A stretch of 64,000 bases of DNA from Muribaculaceae bacterium (GCA_023666425.1 JAMPCA010000002.1:1-64000), one strand, 5' to 3'; positions 44,275 to 53,689 are shown, counted from the stretch's first letter. The notes: a model not told the origin generated them from the letters alone. Numbers and translations are program-made.

Positions 44275-44304
44275 AAAAAAGAACGGGTGTGATTCCACCC
44301 GTTC
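44275..44304 (-). terminator. intrinsic terminator of glgA
   Basis: On the minus strand, a 9-bp perfect stem (GAACGGGTG paired with CACCCGTTC) around a 6-base loop is followed by six U residues (44280-44275). It lies 19 bp after the glgA stop and ends that transcript before tepA. Confidence 0.9.
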
Positions 44305-44322
44305 TTAGCATTCCATATTTAT

Positions 44323-45780
44323 TTAATTATATACGCCGAGGAGATAATTATACAAGCCCTCATACCTGAACTTTGAAGCATTCCATGAGAAATCCTTCGC
44401 CATGCCGCGATCGACCATCTGGTTCCACTGACGCTTTCTGTCGTAGAAAATGTGCTTGCTGTAGTTGATCACGGACAGCATCTCGTCCGCATTGTAGTTT
44501 GTGAATGAGAATCCGTCTCCCGTATTCTCATACTCATTGAACGCCTCTACGGTATCCTTGAGTCCTCCGGTCTCCCGCACGATCGGCACCGTGCCATAGC
44601 GGAAGGAGATCATCTGGGTCAGTCCGCAGGGCTCAAAGCGGGACGGCATCAAAAATGCATCCGCCGCAGCGTAGAGCTTGTGTGCCAGATCATCGGAATA
44701 GCAGATATTTGCAGAGACGCGGTCCGGGTACTTCCATGCATAATGCCGGAACATATTCTCATACTTCGGCTCTCCCGTTCCGATCACCACAAGCTGGGTA
44801 AACTCATCCACCAGCCCCTCCATAACATAATTGATCAGATCCAGTCCCTTCTGGTCAGTCAGTCTGGAAACCAGGCCAATCATATACTTTTTCTTATCCA
44901 CCGCAAGCCCCAGCGTCTCCTGGAGCCTTTCTTTATTCAGCGCCTTTTTCTTGCGGAACTCCTCTGCATTATAGTTCACAAAGATCTTCGGGTCTGTCTG
45001 CGGATTGTAATCGTTGTAATCAATTCCGTTGACAATTCCCTGCATGTCATAGTGGCGCGCGCTCAACAGTCCGTTGAGACCCTCGCCGTAATAGTCGCTC
45101 TGAATCTCCTGCGCATAGGTATCGCTGACCGTCGTAATATAATCTGCGTATACCAGTCCGCCCTTTAACATATTGGCGTCCTTTTTGAATTCCAGCTTGT
45201 CCGGGGTAAACAGACTGCTCGGGAAACCGGTAAGCCCCTGCATGGTCTTTATATCCCAGATTCCCTGGAACTTTAGGTTGTGGATCGTCATAATGGACTT
45301 GATGCCCCAAAAGAAGGAATCCGCCTGAAACTCATTTTTCAGAAATACCGGAATCAGGCCTGCCTGCCAGTCGTGGCAATGAATGATGTCCGGCCGAAAA
45401 CCGATCACCGGAAGCATCGACAGCACTGCCTTGTCGAAAAATACAAACTTTTCGATGTCATAGCGCACATCACCGTAGGGCACAAAGCACTCAAAGTACT
45501 CCCGGTTGTCAATAAAGTAATAGGTAACGCCGTCCAGCTTATACTGCAGCACGCCCACATACTTGCTGGGAATATAGCTGCCAGCCGCCATATAAAAGTG
45601 TGTTACATACTCGAACTGGTTTCTCCAGCTCTCAGGAATGCAGGTGTAGTTCGGGATCACCACGCGCACGTCCCAGTCTTCTTTGTAGAATTCCTTCGGC
45701 AGCGCCCCACACACATCCGCCAGACCTCCGGTCTTGATGAACGGGACACACTCTGAAGCAGCAAATAAAATGTTTTTCAT
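44323..45780 (-). CDS. glgA: glycogen synthase (ADP-glucose, GT5)
   Basis: GlgA extends alpha-1,4-glucan chains from ADP-glucose. The 485-residue protein has KTGGLADVCGALPKE near the N-terminus (substrate loop), HCHDWQAGLIPVFL, and the C-terminal EPCGLTQMISFRYGTVPIVRETGGL. No glgB, glgC, glgD or glgP is adjacent. It follows yebC by 15 bp with AAAGGAGG upstream and ends at its own terminator. Confidence 0.96.
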   Translation of the reverse strand: MKNILFAASECVPFIKTGGLADVCGALPKEFYKEDWDVRVVIPNYTCIPESWRNQFEYVTHFYMAAGSYIPSKYVGVLQYKLDGVTYYFIDNREYFECFVPYGDVRYDIEKFVFFDKAVLSMLPVIGFRPDIIHCHDWQAGLIPVFLKNEFQADSFFWGIKSIMTIHNLKFQGIWDIKTMQGLTGFPSSLFTPDKLEFKKDANMLKGGLVYADYITTVSDTYAQEIQSDYYGEGLNGLLSARHYDMQGIVNGIDYNDYNPQTDPKIFVNYNAEEFRKKKALNKERLQETLGLAVDKKKYMIGLVSRLTDQKGLDLINYVMEGLVDEFTQLVVIGTGEPKYENMFRHYAWKYPDRVSANICYSDDLAHKLYAAADAFLMPSRFEPCGLTQMISFRYGTVPIVRETGGLKDTVEAFNEYENTGDGFSFTNYNADEMLSVINYSKHIFYDRKRQWNQMVDRGMAKDFSWNASKFRYEGLYNYLLGVYN

Positions 45781-45795
45781 AGCTTCCTCCTTTAT

Positions 45796-46527
45796 TTATT
45801 CCTCTGAATAATTATGATATACCTCCTGAACATCATCATCCTCGTCCAGCATATCCAGAATCCTTCCAATGTTTGTAATGTCAGCTTCTTCCGTCAGGGT
45901 TACATAATTTTGGGGAATCAGGCTCACCTCCGCCGATACCATGGCAATTCCCTGCTCCTCAAGTGCATGGCGCACTGTCTCGAAATCCTCCGGAGAAGTC
46001 AGGATTTCAAAACTGTCCTCCTCCTCGGAAAAGTCCTCCGCGCCCGCATCCAATGCCGTCATCATCAAATCGTCCGCATCCAGTCCGCAGACCTCCTTGT
46101 CGATAATGATCTGTCCCTTCTCATCAAACATATAAGACACGCAGCCCTGCGTACCGATGCTGCCCTGCCCCTTGGAAAAACAGTTGCGCACATTGGCCGC
46201 CGTGCGGTTTTTGTTGTCGGTCAGGCACTTGACAATGATGGCGGTACCGCTGGGGCCGTAGCCCTCGTAGGTAGCAGTCTCGTAATTTACATTGCCGCCC
46301 TCCCCGGCCGCTTTCTTGATGCCTCTGTCAATGGTGTCGTTCGGCATGTTATTGGCCTTCGCCTTGGCAATCACCTGCGCCAGCTTGAAATTGTTCGCCG
46401 GATCCGGTCCGCCCTCCTTGACAGCCACTGCCAGCTCCCGGCCGATCATCGTAAAAATCTTACCCTTCGCCGCGTCGTTTTTTTCTTTCTTATGCTTGAT
46501 ATTCGCAAACTTGGAATGTCCTGACAT
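45796..46527 (-). CDS. yebC: YebC/PmpR/TACO1-family protein
   Basis: The 243-residue product begins MSGHSKFANIKHKKEKNDAA, the conserved N-terminus of the family, with AYGYGPSGTAIIVKCLTD-like (YEGYGPSGTAIIVKC) core motifs. Long described as a transcriptional regulator, it has more recently been linked to translation through proline-rich or difficult sequences. I choose the ATG two codons after an in-frame TTG because of AGAGG spacing. It precedes glgA by 15 bp. Confidence 0.95.
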   Translation of the reverse strand: MSGHSKFANIKHKKEKNDAAKGKIFTMIGRELAVAVKEGGPDPANNFKLAQVIAKAKANNMPNDTIDRGIKKAAGEGGNVNYETATYEGYGPSGTAIIVKCLTDNKNRTAANVRNCFSKGQGSIGTQGCVSYMFDEKGQIIIDKEVCGLDADDLMMTALDAGAEDFSEEEDSFEILTSPEDFETVRHALEEQGIAMVSAEVSLIPQNYVTLTEEADITNIGRILDMLDEDDDVQEVYHNYSEE

Positions 46528-46614
46528 ATTCAAAATCCTCTTTTCTGGTATTGTATTCCAAAATTTATTTTATCATTCTTTTCTTCTGCGCGCAAGGCGC
46601 AAAATATGTGCCTG

Positions 46615-47484
46615 CTATGCGCTTTCCTGCTCCGAGGGCCGCACCATGACCTCCCGGATCATTTTATCCTCCGCCCTGCGAATCGTAAAATCGTAACCGT
46701 AGGCATGGATCGTGTCTGTCTCGCCGTCCGCGGGAACTCTTCCTAAAAGGGATATCAGAAAGCCGTTTAACGTGTCAAAGTCGTCCTTCTCCACCGGAAT
46801 CCGCAGAACCTCAAGCACATCCTCCATGTCCGCAAGGCCGTCCATCAGAAAACTTCCTTCCGGTCCGCGCCGGATCAAAAGCTCCTCCTCGTCATGCTCA
46901 TCCTCGATATTGCCCACGATTTCCTCCAGTATGTCCTCCATCGCCACAACGCCGGAGGTCTGGCCATACTCATCCACGACAATCACCATGTGGCTCTTAT
47001 CCATCTGCATCTTCTTAAAAAGCGTATTGATCTTCAGTGTCTCGGGAACAAACTCCGCCTCCCGGATCAAATGGGGAATATCCTTGATTGACGTTCGAAA
47101 AAGCGCATTGCTCTGGGCATAGACCAGTGCGTCCTTGATATGTAAGACGCCGACAATATGATCAATATCCTCCAGATAAACCGGATAGCGGGACTTGTTA
47201 TTGTCGTTGATAAACACGATCGCATCATGGTAGGACATCTCCCCGTCCAGCGCGATCACATTCTTCCGGTGGGACATGATGTCCTTGGCTTCCTTATCGC
47301 CAAACTCGAAAATGTTGTGGATCATCGCGGCCTCCGAGGCCTGCAGGACACCCCGCTCATGTCCTTCGTTGACCATGGAGATAATCCCCTCCTCCGTCAC
47401 TGCCTCGTGCCCTGCGCCGCTCTTCACAATGCCCCGCAGCCTGTCAAAAAAATTTGTCCGGTTCGGACTGTCACCCTCGTCCAT
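46615..47484 (-). CDS. CorC/TlyC-like CBS-domain protein
   Basis: The 289-residue protein has an N-terminal linker, two CBS domains (about 68-190, with GDKEAKDIMSHRKNVIALDG and SRYPVYLEDIDHIVGVLHIK) and a C-terminal CorC/HlyC domain (about 205-285, LIRRGPEGSFLMDG, PVEKDDFDTLNGFLISLLGR). It lacks the DUF21 membrane domain seen in longer relatives, so resembles stand-alone CorC. Roles in cation efflux are known for the family. AGAGG lies upstream of the ATG. Confidence 0.88.
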   Translation of the reverse strand: MDEGDSPNRTNFFDRLRGIVKSGAGHEAVTEEGIISMVNEGHERGVLQASEAAMIHNIFEFGDKEAKDIMSHRKNVIALDGEMSYHDAIVFINDNNKSRYPVYLEDIDHIVGVLHIKDALVYAQSNALFRTSIKDIPHLIREAEFVPETLKINTLFKKMQMDKSHMVIVVDEYGQTSGVVAMEDILEEIVGNIEDEHDEEELLIRRGPEGSFLMDGLADMEDVLEVLRIPVEKDDFDTLNGFLISLLGRVPADGETDTIHAYGYDFTIRRAEDKMIREVMVRPSEQESA

Positions 47485-47566
47485 AAAATCCTCTCATTTC
47501 TCTCTAAAATAAGCTTCCACAAAAATCATCTATAGAATCATACCATGGAGACTGTATTCCGTCAAG

Positions 47567-47914
47567 CTATGTATACAGCTCCAGGCTGATTTCCAAAGCT
47601 TTGTCGATCTTGTCAAGTATCTTGCTGTCCAAATGGCAGACCTTATCCTTTAGCCGTTTTTTGTCGATGGTTCTAAGCTGCTCTAAAAGCACTACCGAAT
47701 CCTTCGCAAGATCATACTTGTCGCAGCCAAGCTCCACATGCGTGGGAAGCTTTGCCTTGTGCATTTGCGAGGTGATGGCCGCACAGATTACCGTCGGGCT
47801 GTGACGGTTCCCCACATTGTTCTGAATAATGAGCACCGGGCGAACGCCCCCCTGCTCCGATCCCACCACCGGTCTTAAATCCGCGTAATATACATCTCCT
47901 CTTTGAATTACCAT
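47567..47914 (-). CDS. mazF: MazF/NdoA-family endoribonuclease toxin
   Basis: The 115-residue protein is a complete MazF fold, with [29 protein letters not shown] and [17 protein letters not shown], closely like Bacillus NdoA, a sequence-specific mRNA interferase. It lies downstream of alr, as in Bacillus, but the 134-bp gap has no room for a mazE/ndoAI antitoxin, which normally sits between. GGAG lies upstream of the ATG. The antitoxin may be elsewhere or absent. Confidence 0.93.
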   Translation of the reverse strand: MVIQRGDVYYADLRPVVGSEQGGVRPVLIIQNNVGNRHSPTVICAAITSQMHKAKLPTHVELGCDKYDLAKDSVVLLEQLRTIDKKRLKDKVCHLDSKILDKIDKALEISLELYT

Positions 47915-47974
47915 ACAATCACTCCATAAATTTTTATACCGATAGTATTGCCAAATTTATCGAGTTGTATTCAA

Positions 47975-48001
47975 GGTAATTTATCTGCAAGATAAATTAC
48001 C
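47975..48001 (-). terminator. possible weak terminator of alr
   Basis: A perfect 12-bp stem (GGTAATTTATCT and its complement, 3-base loop) lies 48 bp after the alr stop. Only a short TTGAAT follows on the minus strand, so termination would be weak; it may instead act as a leader hairpin for mazF. It overlaps the first 34-bp tandem repeat unit. Confidence 0.4.
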
Positions 48002-48046
48002 TGCGCCCATGCATTTATCTGGAGAATAACCTTCCCGCGCCCATGC
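47979..48046 (-). repeat. imperfect tandem repeat, 2 x 34 bp, between alr and mazF
   Basis: Units 47979-48012 and 48013-48046 abut exactly and are both 34 bp. They open with ATTTATCTG and close with CGCGCCCATGC or TGCGCCCATGC, and differ in the middle. The first unit supplies part of the alr-mazF hairpin; in the second unit that stem is broken. Confidence 0.75.
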
Positions 48047-48048
48047 CA

Positions 48049-49176
48049 TTATCCCTTATACACTCTGGGCACCCGCGCCGTGATCAGACATGCAAACTCA
48101 TAATTGAAGCGGCCTGACAGCCTCCCCAGCTCCTCCATGGTAATGACGGCTTCCCCGTCCCGGCCAAGCAGCGTCACCGCATCGCCCTCCGCCACACCGG
48201 GGATATCCGTCACGTCTACCATAAACTGATCCATACACACACGTCCGCAGATGGGCGCCCGCTTACCGTGGATCAGCACATAGCCCTTGTTGGAAAGGCT
48301 TCTCGCATAGCCGTCCCCGTAGCCCACCGGAATGGTTGCGATCCGTCTCTTTGTCTCTGTCGTATAAGTGCCGCCGTAGCTTATGCCATGCCCCGGCTCT
48401 AAGGTTTTCAGAAAGGACACCTGACTCTTTAGGGACATCACGGGCTTCAGGTCAATGATATCCCGGCGCACCTCCTCCGAGGGCCATAAACCGTAAAGCG
48501 TGATCCCTGCACGCACCATATCCATGTTGGCCCCGGGAAGCTCCACAATCCCCGCACTGTTTGAACAGTGCCGGATTGGTATGTACACCCCCCGCTCCTT
48601 TAGCCGGGAAATCATATGCCCAAAAAGCGAAAGCTGTGCAAGCGCAGATTCCTTATCCTTTTCGTCCGCTCTGGCAAAATGAGTAAAGATACCTTCTATA
48701 TGGATATTCGAAAGAGAAGCGATGCGTGCTATCTCATCGACACTTTTTTCATTTGCCGCGAACCCAATGCGCCCCATACCCGTGTCCACCTTGACATGGA
48801 TATGACAGATTTTATGCAGCTGCCCCGCCATTTGCGAAAGTGCAGACGCCGTCTCATAAGAACAGACCGCCGGACGGATTTCATGCTCTACAATGGCTTT
48901 ATACTGCCCCTGCGGACTGATTCCCAGTATCAAAACCGGCTTTCTCCTCCCGTCCTCAATGAGCGCTACCGCCTCCTCAAACGTCGCCACCGCATACCCC
49001 CAGAGACAGGGAATGTCCTCGATTGCCTCCGCAATTCGAAGCGCGCCGTGCCCGTAAGCGTTTGTCTTGACAACTGCAGCAAGTCTTGTCTCTTCTGCAA
49101 TGTTTTTATGCATCGATTCTAAATTATAGCGCACCGCATCCAGATCAATCTCCGCATATACACGATAGTCCTCCAT
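48049..49176 (-). CDS. alr: alanine racemase
   Basis: Alr makes D-alanine for peptidoglycan. The 375-residue enzyme has AAVVKTNAYGHGA with the PLP lysine near residue 38, VKVDTGMGRIGF, and GISYGGTYTTETKRRIATIPVGYGDG (with the catalytic Tyr nearby). I start at MEDYRVYAEIDLDAVRYNL, overlapping the nnr stop (TAATG) with AAGGAG upstream; a longer frame would add 12 residues. It lies between nnr and mazF. Confidence 0.96.
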   Translation of the reverse strand: MEDYRVYAEIDLDAVRYNLESMHKNIAEETRLAAVVKTNAYGHGALRIAEAIEDIPCLWGYAVATFEEAVALIEDGRRKPVLILGISPQGQYKAIVEHEIRPAVCSYETASALSQMAGQLHKICHIHVKVDTGMGRIGFAANEKSVDEIARIASLSNIHIEGIFTHFARADEKDKESALAQLSLFGHMISRLKERGVYIPIRHCSNSAGIVELPGANMDMVRAGITLYGLWPSEEVRRDIIDLKPVMSLKSQVSFLKTLEPGHGISYGGTYTTETKRRIATIPVGYGDGYARSLSNKGYVLIHGKRAPICGRVCMDQFMVDVTDIPGVAEGDAVTLLGRDGEAVITMEELGRLSGRFNYEFACLITARVPRVYKG

Positions 49177-50690
49177 TACGGCACATTCTCCTTTCCCTCT
49201 GCCATACAGCACAGACCTTCTACGATATCGCCTGCCGTCACTGCCCGCATACCGCAGGCAGAAGCCGCGGCGTCTCCGGCCAGACCATGGATATACACAG
49301 CCATGGCGGCGTCCTCCGGCGGCATTCCCTGCGCCAGAAGCCCTCCCATGATTCCGGCCAGTACGTCTCCGCTTCCAGCGGTTGCCATGCCGTTATTGCC
49401 GCTTAGATTCAGATACATCTGCCCGCCGGGGACTGCTGTGACTGTCCGAAAATCCTTGAGCACGCAGACCACGCCGTAGGCATCGGCAAACTGTTCCGCC
49501 GCACCGCAGATGTTCCTCTGAAGGAAATCCGTCGTCTCCCCCGTAAGTCTTGCCATCTCCCCGAGATGCGGCGTGACAATCCAGCCCTGCCCCTTGTGTG
49601 CCAGAAGCTGTTTGGGCTCCTTTGAAAGAAGATTCAGCGCGTCCGCATCCAGCACTACCGGATTCTCTGCACTCTCGAGCACCGCGCACAAAAGCTCTGC
49701 CGCCGCGCTCCCCTGACCGAGCCCCGGCCCCACCACCACGGCATCCGCCCAGCGAACTGCCTCCGCAATCTCTTCGGGCTTTATCTCCTCCCCATAGGTC
49801 GTTAAAACAGCCTCCGGTACTGCAGACTGTACGATTATACGGTTCTCCTCCGCCGTCAGCACCCGCACAAGGCCGCAGCCGCTCCGGTAGGCTGCCCGGG
49901 TGCACAGACATGCCGCCCCCGCCATATTCACGGAGCCTGCCACCACAAGAAGCCTGCCGTAGGTGCCTTTATTGGAGTGAGCCACGCGTACCGGCAGCTG
50001 CAGATCTTTCTTTTCCAGTGCAGCTACTTTGGGCACTGCACCAAGAAAGCTCTCCTCAGTGATTCCCATGGGAATGACATGCACCTGCCCGCTGTAATCG
50101 CTGCCCGGCCACAGAAACTGGCCAAGCTTGGCAAAGGAGAAGGTCAACGTGTCGTCTGCGCGAAAGGCCGTGCCATAGATTTCTCCGCTGTCCGCCGAGA
50201 TTCCCGAGCTGATATCCACTGCCACCCGCCACGCCTCTGTACGGTTTGCGCTTTCAAGCAAAGCTGCCAGCTCTCCTTCCACCTTCCGGGAAAGACCGAT
50301 GCCAAACAAAGCGTCGATCAAAAGCCCATAGCCTTCTGTTTCTAACGCATTCTCCATGGTGATTCCATACGCCTGACAGATTTCCTTCTGGATGCGGTAG
50401 GCTTCGGTCGTCGTATGTCCCGCCCGCTCTCCTGCGGCATACACTGCCACTTTCCGTCCCTGCTGGGCGAGAAGGCGCGCAACCGCCAGCCCGTCCGCGC
50501 CGTTATTGCCGCTTCCACAGAGAATCAGCGCCTTTTCCCAGTCCCTCCCGCAAGCCTTTTCCAAAGAAAAAAGCTCCCGGACAAAACCGGCCGCCGCCTG
50601 CTCCATCAGCACCAGCTCCGGCACATGGAAATGCGAGGATGTGTTTTGGTCGAGAAGCTTCATCTCTTTTCCTGATACAAGATACTGCAA
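49176..50690 (-). CDS. nnr: bifunctional NAD(P)H-hydrate epimerase/dehydratase
   Basis: This 504-residue enzyme repairs damaged NAD(P)H hydrates. The N-terminal YjeF epimerase half (1-215) has LCGSGNNGADGLAVARLLAQ and GSDYSGQVHVIPMG; the C-terminal carbohydrate-kinase-like dehydratase (about 225-500) has GRLLVVAGSVNMAGAACLCT, VVVGPGLGQGSAAAELLCAV and the catalytic NNGMATAGSGDVLAGIMGGL. It starts at TTG with GGGGGATC upstream. It precedes alr with a 1-bp overlap of TAATG. Confidence 0.96.
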   Translation of the reverse strand: MQYLVSGKEMKLLDQNTSSHFHVPELVLMEQAAAGFVRELFSLEKACGRDWEKALILCGSGNNGADGLAVARLLAQQGRKVAVYAAGERAGHTTTEAYRIQKEICQAYGITMENALETEGYGLLIDALFGIGLSRKVEGELAALLESANRTEAWRVAVDISSGISADSGEIYGTAFRADDTLTFSFAKLGQFLWPGSDYSGQVHVIPMGITEESFLGAVPKVAALEKKDLQLPVRVAHSNKGTYGRLLVVAGSVNMAGAACLCTRAAYRSGCGLVRVLTAEENRIIVQSAVPEAVLTTYGEEIKPEEIAEAVRWADAVVVGPGLGQGSAAAELLCAVLESAENPVVLDADALNLLSKEPKQLLAHKGQGWIVTPHLGEMARLTGETTDFLQRNICGAAEQFADAYGVVCVLKDFRTVTAVPGGQMYLNLSGNNGMATAGSGDVLAGIMGGLLAQGMPPEDAAMAVYIHGLAGDAAASACGMRAVTAGDIVEGLCCMAEGKENVP

Positions 50691-50702
50691 ATTGATCCCC
50701 CT

Positions 50703-51338
50703 TTACGACTCCGTCTGTTCCTCTCCGGACTCCTCCTCCTCTTCATTCTGGCTCTCGTATTTCAGATCGAAAATGTCCAGAACCTCGGCGCCTAAAATGT
50801 CGTGGAGATAGGCGTAGATTTCCCGGTTATTGATATCCCGGTTCTGCTTGCGGATAATGTTCTTTTTAAGATCCACGCGAACCTGATTGATCCACTCCTC
50901 AATCTCCTTCGACTCCTGCGCATTCACACGGAGCTTCTCATAAAAATAATCCATGCTCAGAAGCATAAGGCTGCCGTTATTTTCCTTGATCTGCACGGGA
51001 ATGTCCAGAAGCTCCTCTTCACACGCCGCCATCTTCTCGTTAGTCTCGTCGATTAAGCGCTTGCTCTCGTCCAGCTTTTTCTCGCGGACAGTGTCCCCGC
51101 TGTCGTCCATATTCTGAACAATTCCGCCCATCAGCTTATTTTTAAGTTTCTTAAGCTCCTTTAACTCCGAATTCAGCTTGCCCTGCCTTGCCAGAAGGCG
51201 GTTAATCTCCGCCTCTCTCTCCTTGATTTCCTCTGTCTTGCCGTGTACTGCAAAGAGTCTGTGCCATTTCTGATCCAGCACAAGGAGCGGCACCTTTTTA
51301 TCTCTCAACGCCTGTCTAAATTCTTCCTCGCTGTGCAT
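50703..51338 (-). CDS. coiled-coil protein of unknown function in the rex operon
   Basis: I do not recognise this 211-residue protein. A coiled coil rich in Lys and Glu runs from about residue 33 to 125 (KEREAEINRLLARQGKLNSE and onward), and the C-terminal third includes RKQNRDINNREIYAYLHDIL and an acidic end. No membrane or signal segment is present. It lies between rex (15 bp upstream) and nnr (12 bp downstream), all in one operon, with GGAGGTAGGAG at its start, so it is expressed with them; its job is unknown. Confidence 0.7.
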   Translation of the reverse strand: MHSEEEFRQALRDKKVPLLVLDQKWHRLFAVHGKTEEIKEREAEINRLLARQGKLNSELKELKKLKNKLMGGIVQNMDDSGDTVREKKLDESKRLIDETNEKMAACEEELLDIPVQIKENNGSLMLLSMDYFYEKLRVNAQESKEIEEWINQVRVDLKKNIIRKQNRDINNREIYAYLHDILGAEVLDIFDLKYESQNEEEEESGEEQTES

Positions 51339-51353
51339 CTCCTACCTCCATTG

Positions 51354-51986
51354 CTAACTCTTATTCTTCACAATATTGTAAGACAGCTGCATCAGACTGT
51401 CCGACAGATGGACATTCTCAATCACGACCCGGGAATCCGTGAGTTCTATGTCCACATGGGCAAAATTCCAGATTGCACAAATACCAAGACTGACCAGATG
51501 CTTTGCGGTGTCTGCCGCATTTTCCTTCGGCAGCGTCAGCGCGGCAATATCCACTTTACGGCTTTTGCAGAATTCATCCAGCTCCCGCGTCATATAGATG
51601 GGAATCCCACGGATATTTTTTCCTTCCAGCGCAGGATCCACATCAAAAAGTGCGATGATGCGGAAGCCCAGCCGTTCAAACTTCACATAGTTGGTGATGG
51701 CCTGCCCCAGATTTCCAGCCCCCATGACAATAATGTTGTGGGTCTGTCCCAGCCCCATGATCCTTCCAATCTCATCGTAGAGGGACTGCACATTGTACCC
51801 GTACCCCTGCTGTCCAAAGCCTCCGAAATTGTTGAGATCCTGCCGGATCTGGGAAGCTGTCACATGCATCCGGCCGCTCAGATCATTGGAGGATATCCGC
51901 TCAATTCCCTCCTCCAGTAACTCTCCCAGATAGCGGTAGTAACGCGGCAGCCGTCGGACGACTGCCTGCGATATCTCCTTTTCCAA
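51354..51986 (-). CDS. rex: redox-sensing transcriptional repressor Rex
   Basis: Rex senses the NADH/NAD+ ratio and represses anaerobic metabolism genes. The N-terminal winged helix (about 10-75) includes SNDLSGRMHVTASQIRQDLN, then the Rossmann fold with VMGAGNLGQAITNYVKFE. I place the start at a TTG with AAGGAGAGGGG upstream (210 residues); an ATG 21 bases further up lacks a ribosome site. Rex-operator-like sequences are not obvious in this window. Confidence 0.93.
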   Translation of the reverse strand: MEKEISQAVVRRLPRYYRYLGELLEEGIERISSNDLSGRMHVTASQIRQDLNNFGGFGQQGYGYNVQSLYDEIGRIMGLGQTHNIIVMGAGNLGQAITNYVKFERLGFRIIALFDVDPALEGKNIRGIPIYMTRELDEFCKSRKVDIAALTLPKENAADTAKHLVSLGICAIWNFAHVDIELTDSRVVIENVHLSDSLMQLSYNIVKNKS

Positions 51987-52025
51987 AATACCCCTCTCCT
52001 TCCACATATTTAAAGCTTTGGATAA

Positions 52026-53234
52026 TTACAGACTCTCCTCCAGCCTTGCCCGGACTGCCCGGATAAATCCCCCGCTGCTAAGCACCTTAGGATTGTCTAT
52101 GGTAGTAATGAGAGCGAGATCCTTCGTCATTTCCCCCTTCTCAATTGTTTTTATGCAGGCCGCCTCCAGTTTGCCTGCAAAGGCGGACAGCTCCGGAATC
52201 TGATCCAGTTCCCCGCGCTTTCTAAGCGCGCCGCTCCACGCGAAGATCGTAGCTACTGAATTCGTGGAAGTCTCCTCCCCCTTTAAGTGCTTATAATAAT
52301 GCCTCTGCACCGTCCCGTGCGCCGCCTCATACTCATAATAGCCCTGCGGGGACACAAGAACCGATGTCATCATGGCAAGGGAGCCAAAAGCGGAGCTGAT
52401 CATGTCCGACATGACGTCCCCGTCGTAATTCTTGCATGCCCAGATAAAACCGCCCTCCGATTTCATCACGCGCGCCACCGCATCGTCGATCAGCGTGTAG
52501 AAATACTCAATTCCAGCTTCATCGAAAGCTTCCTTGTAGTCTTTATCAAAAATCTCCTGAAAGATATCCTTGAAGCTGTGGTCGTACTTCTTGGAAATCG
52601 TATCCTTGGTGGCAAACCACAGATCCTGCTTTGTGTCCAGCGCGTACTTAAAGCAGCTGTGGGCAAAGCTCTCGATGGAGGCATTTATGTTATGCTGCCC
52701 CTGAATGATCCCCGCACCGGTAAAATCGTGAATCAGCTCCCTGGTCTCGGTGCCGTCCTTTTCTGTAAATACCAGCTCTGCCCTTCCCTCGCCCGGAATT
52801 TTCAGCTCGGAAGCCTTATATACATCGCCGTACGCATGTCTTGCGATGGTGATGGGCTTTTTCCATGTCCGGACATTCGGCTCTATGCCGCGCACAACGA
52901 TGGGGGCACGAAACACGGTGCCGTCCAGCATCGCCCGGATTGTTCCGTTCGGGCTCTTCCACATCTCCTTTAATTTGTACTCATCCATGCGGGCGGCGTT
53001 CGGCGTGATTGTCGCACACTTCACCGCCACGCCGTACTTCTTCGTGGCATTTGCAGAATCTACCGTGACCTGGTCGCTGGTACGGTTTCGCTCCTCAAGT
53101 CCTAAATCATAATACTCTGTCTTTAGCTCAAGAAAGGGGAGCAGCAGCTCATCCTTGATCATCTTCCAGAGAATTCTCGTCATCTCATCTCCATCCATCT
53201 CAACTAAGGGGGTCGTCATTTGAATCTTTTCCAT
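52026..53234 (-). CDS. icd: NADP-dependent isocitrate dehydrogenase
   Basis: This 402-residue enzyme oxidises isocitrate to 2-oxoglutarate. It is of the eukaryote-like NADP type, with [20 protein letters not shown] at the N-terminus, [18 protein letters not shown] and [20 protein letters not shown]. It is 18 bp upstream of the rex ATG region, with AAAGGAG at its own start; operon with rex suggests redox-linked supply of 2-oxoglutarate and NADPH. Confidence 0.96.
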   Translation of the reverse strand: MEKIQMTTPLVEMDGDEMTRILWKMIKDELLLPFLELKTEYYDLGLEERNRTSDQVTVDSANATKKYGVAVKCATITPNAARMDEYKLKEMWKSPNGTIRAMLDGTVFRAPIVVRGIEPNVRTWKKPITIARHAYGDVYKASELKIPGEGRAELVFTEKDGTETRELIHDFTGAGIIQGQHNINASIESFAHSCFKYALDTKQDLWFATKDTISKKYDHSFKDIFQEIFDKDYKEAFDEAGIEYFYTLIDDAVARVMKSEGGFIWACKNYDGDVMSDMISSAFGSLAMMTSVLVSPQGYYEYEAAHGTVQRHYYKHLKGEETSTNSVATIFAWSGALRKRGELDQIPELSAFAGKLEAACIKTIEKGEMTKDLALITTIDNPKVLSSGGFIRAVRARLEESL

Positions 53235-53375
53235 GTGCTTTCTCCTTTACTAGCCTGATTTTCCCAGCTCATATACATCCATCTGTTATTTTACCAATTC
53301 TTATTTTAGAATACAATCCCCAACTCTCACGTTTTTCTGTACAGCCTGCGGCAAAAAATTTACAAAAAATCAGGA

Positions 53376-53402
53376 ACCCTTCGCCCCGTGGGTCATACAA
53401 TA
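53376..53402 (+). promoter_or_regulatory. sigma-K-like promoter of the Cys/Gly-rich gene
   Basis: AC (53376-53377) and CATACAATA (53394-53402) are separated by 16 bp, an exact fit to the Bacillus sigma-K pattern AC-N16-CATAnnnTA. The element lies 30 bp before the Cys/Gly-rich start. No sigma-A promoter is obvious here. CATACAAT also fits a sigma-E -10 box, but the usual -35 is missing. Confidence 0.6.
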
Positions 53403-53432
53403 TACTGTAAATAAAATATTTGGAGGTCACCT

Positions 53433-53639
53433 ATGAGTGATTTAGCTGCAACAAACTGTGGATGCAATACTTCTGATAACGGATGCTGCAATATTATCTG
53501 GATCATCCTTCTTCTCTCCTGCTTCTGTGGCAACGGAGGCTCTGTCTTCGGCGGCAATGGCTGCGGCGGAAATGATTCCTGCTGGATCATCATCCTTCTG
53601 CTGCTGTGCGGCTGCAATGGAAACGGCGGCATTTTCTAA
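53433..53639 (+). CDS. small Cys/Gly-rich protein, possible spore coat component
   Basis: The 68-residue protein contains two short hydrophobic stretches (CNIIWIILLLSCFCG and CWIIILLLLCGCNG) with many Cys and Gly between and around them. This composition resembles small coat-associated or Cys-rich proteins of Clostridia. It has GGAGGTCACCT upstream and a sigma-K-like promoter, consistent with late mother-cell expression; a role in the spore is inference. It ends at a perfect bidirectional terminator. Confidence 0.6.
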   Translation: MSDLAATNCGCNTSDNGCCNIIWIILLLSCFCGNGGSVFGGNGCGGNDSCWIIILLLLCGCNGNGGIF

Positions 53640-53654
53640 CATATCCACACAAAA

Positions 53655-53683
53655 GGGAACCGGATTACCGGTTCCCTCTTTTT
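53655..53683. terminator. bidirectional intrinsic terminator
   Basis: A perfect 9-bp stem (GGGAACCGG paired with CCGGTTCCC, 4-base loop) is followed by TCTTTTT on the plus strand; on the minus strand the stem is followed by TTTTG. It separates the Cys/Gly-rich gene from the convergent 58-codon gene. Confidence 0.9.
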
Positions 53684-53689
53684 GTATGA

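Noticed and set aside
51354-53234. Rex operator in the rex-icd region
   Set aside because: No TTGTTAA-N4-TTAACAA-like palindrome is visible upstream of icd, so Rex autoregulation cannot be supported from this sequence.
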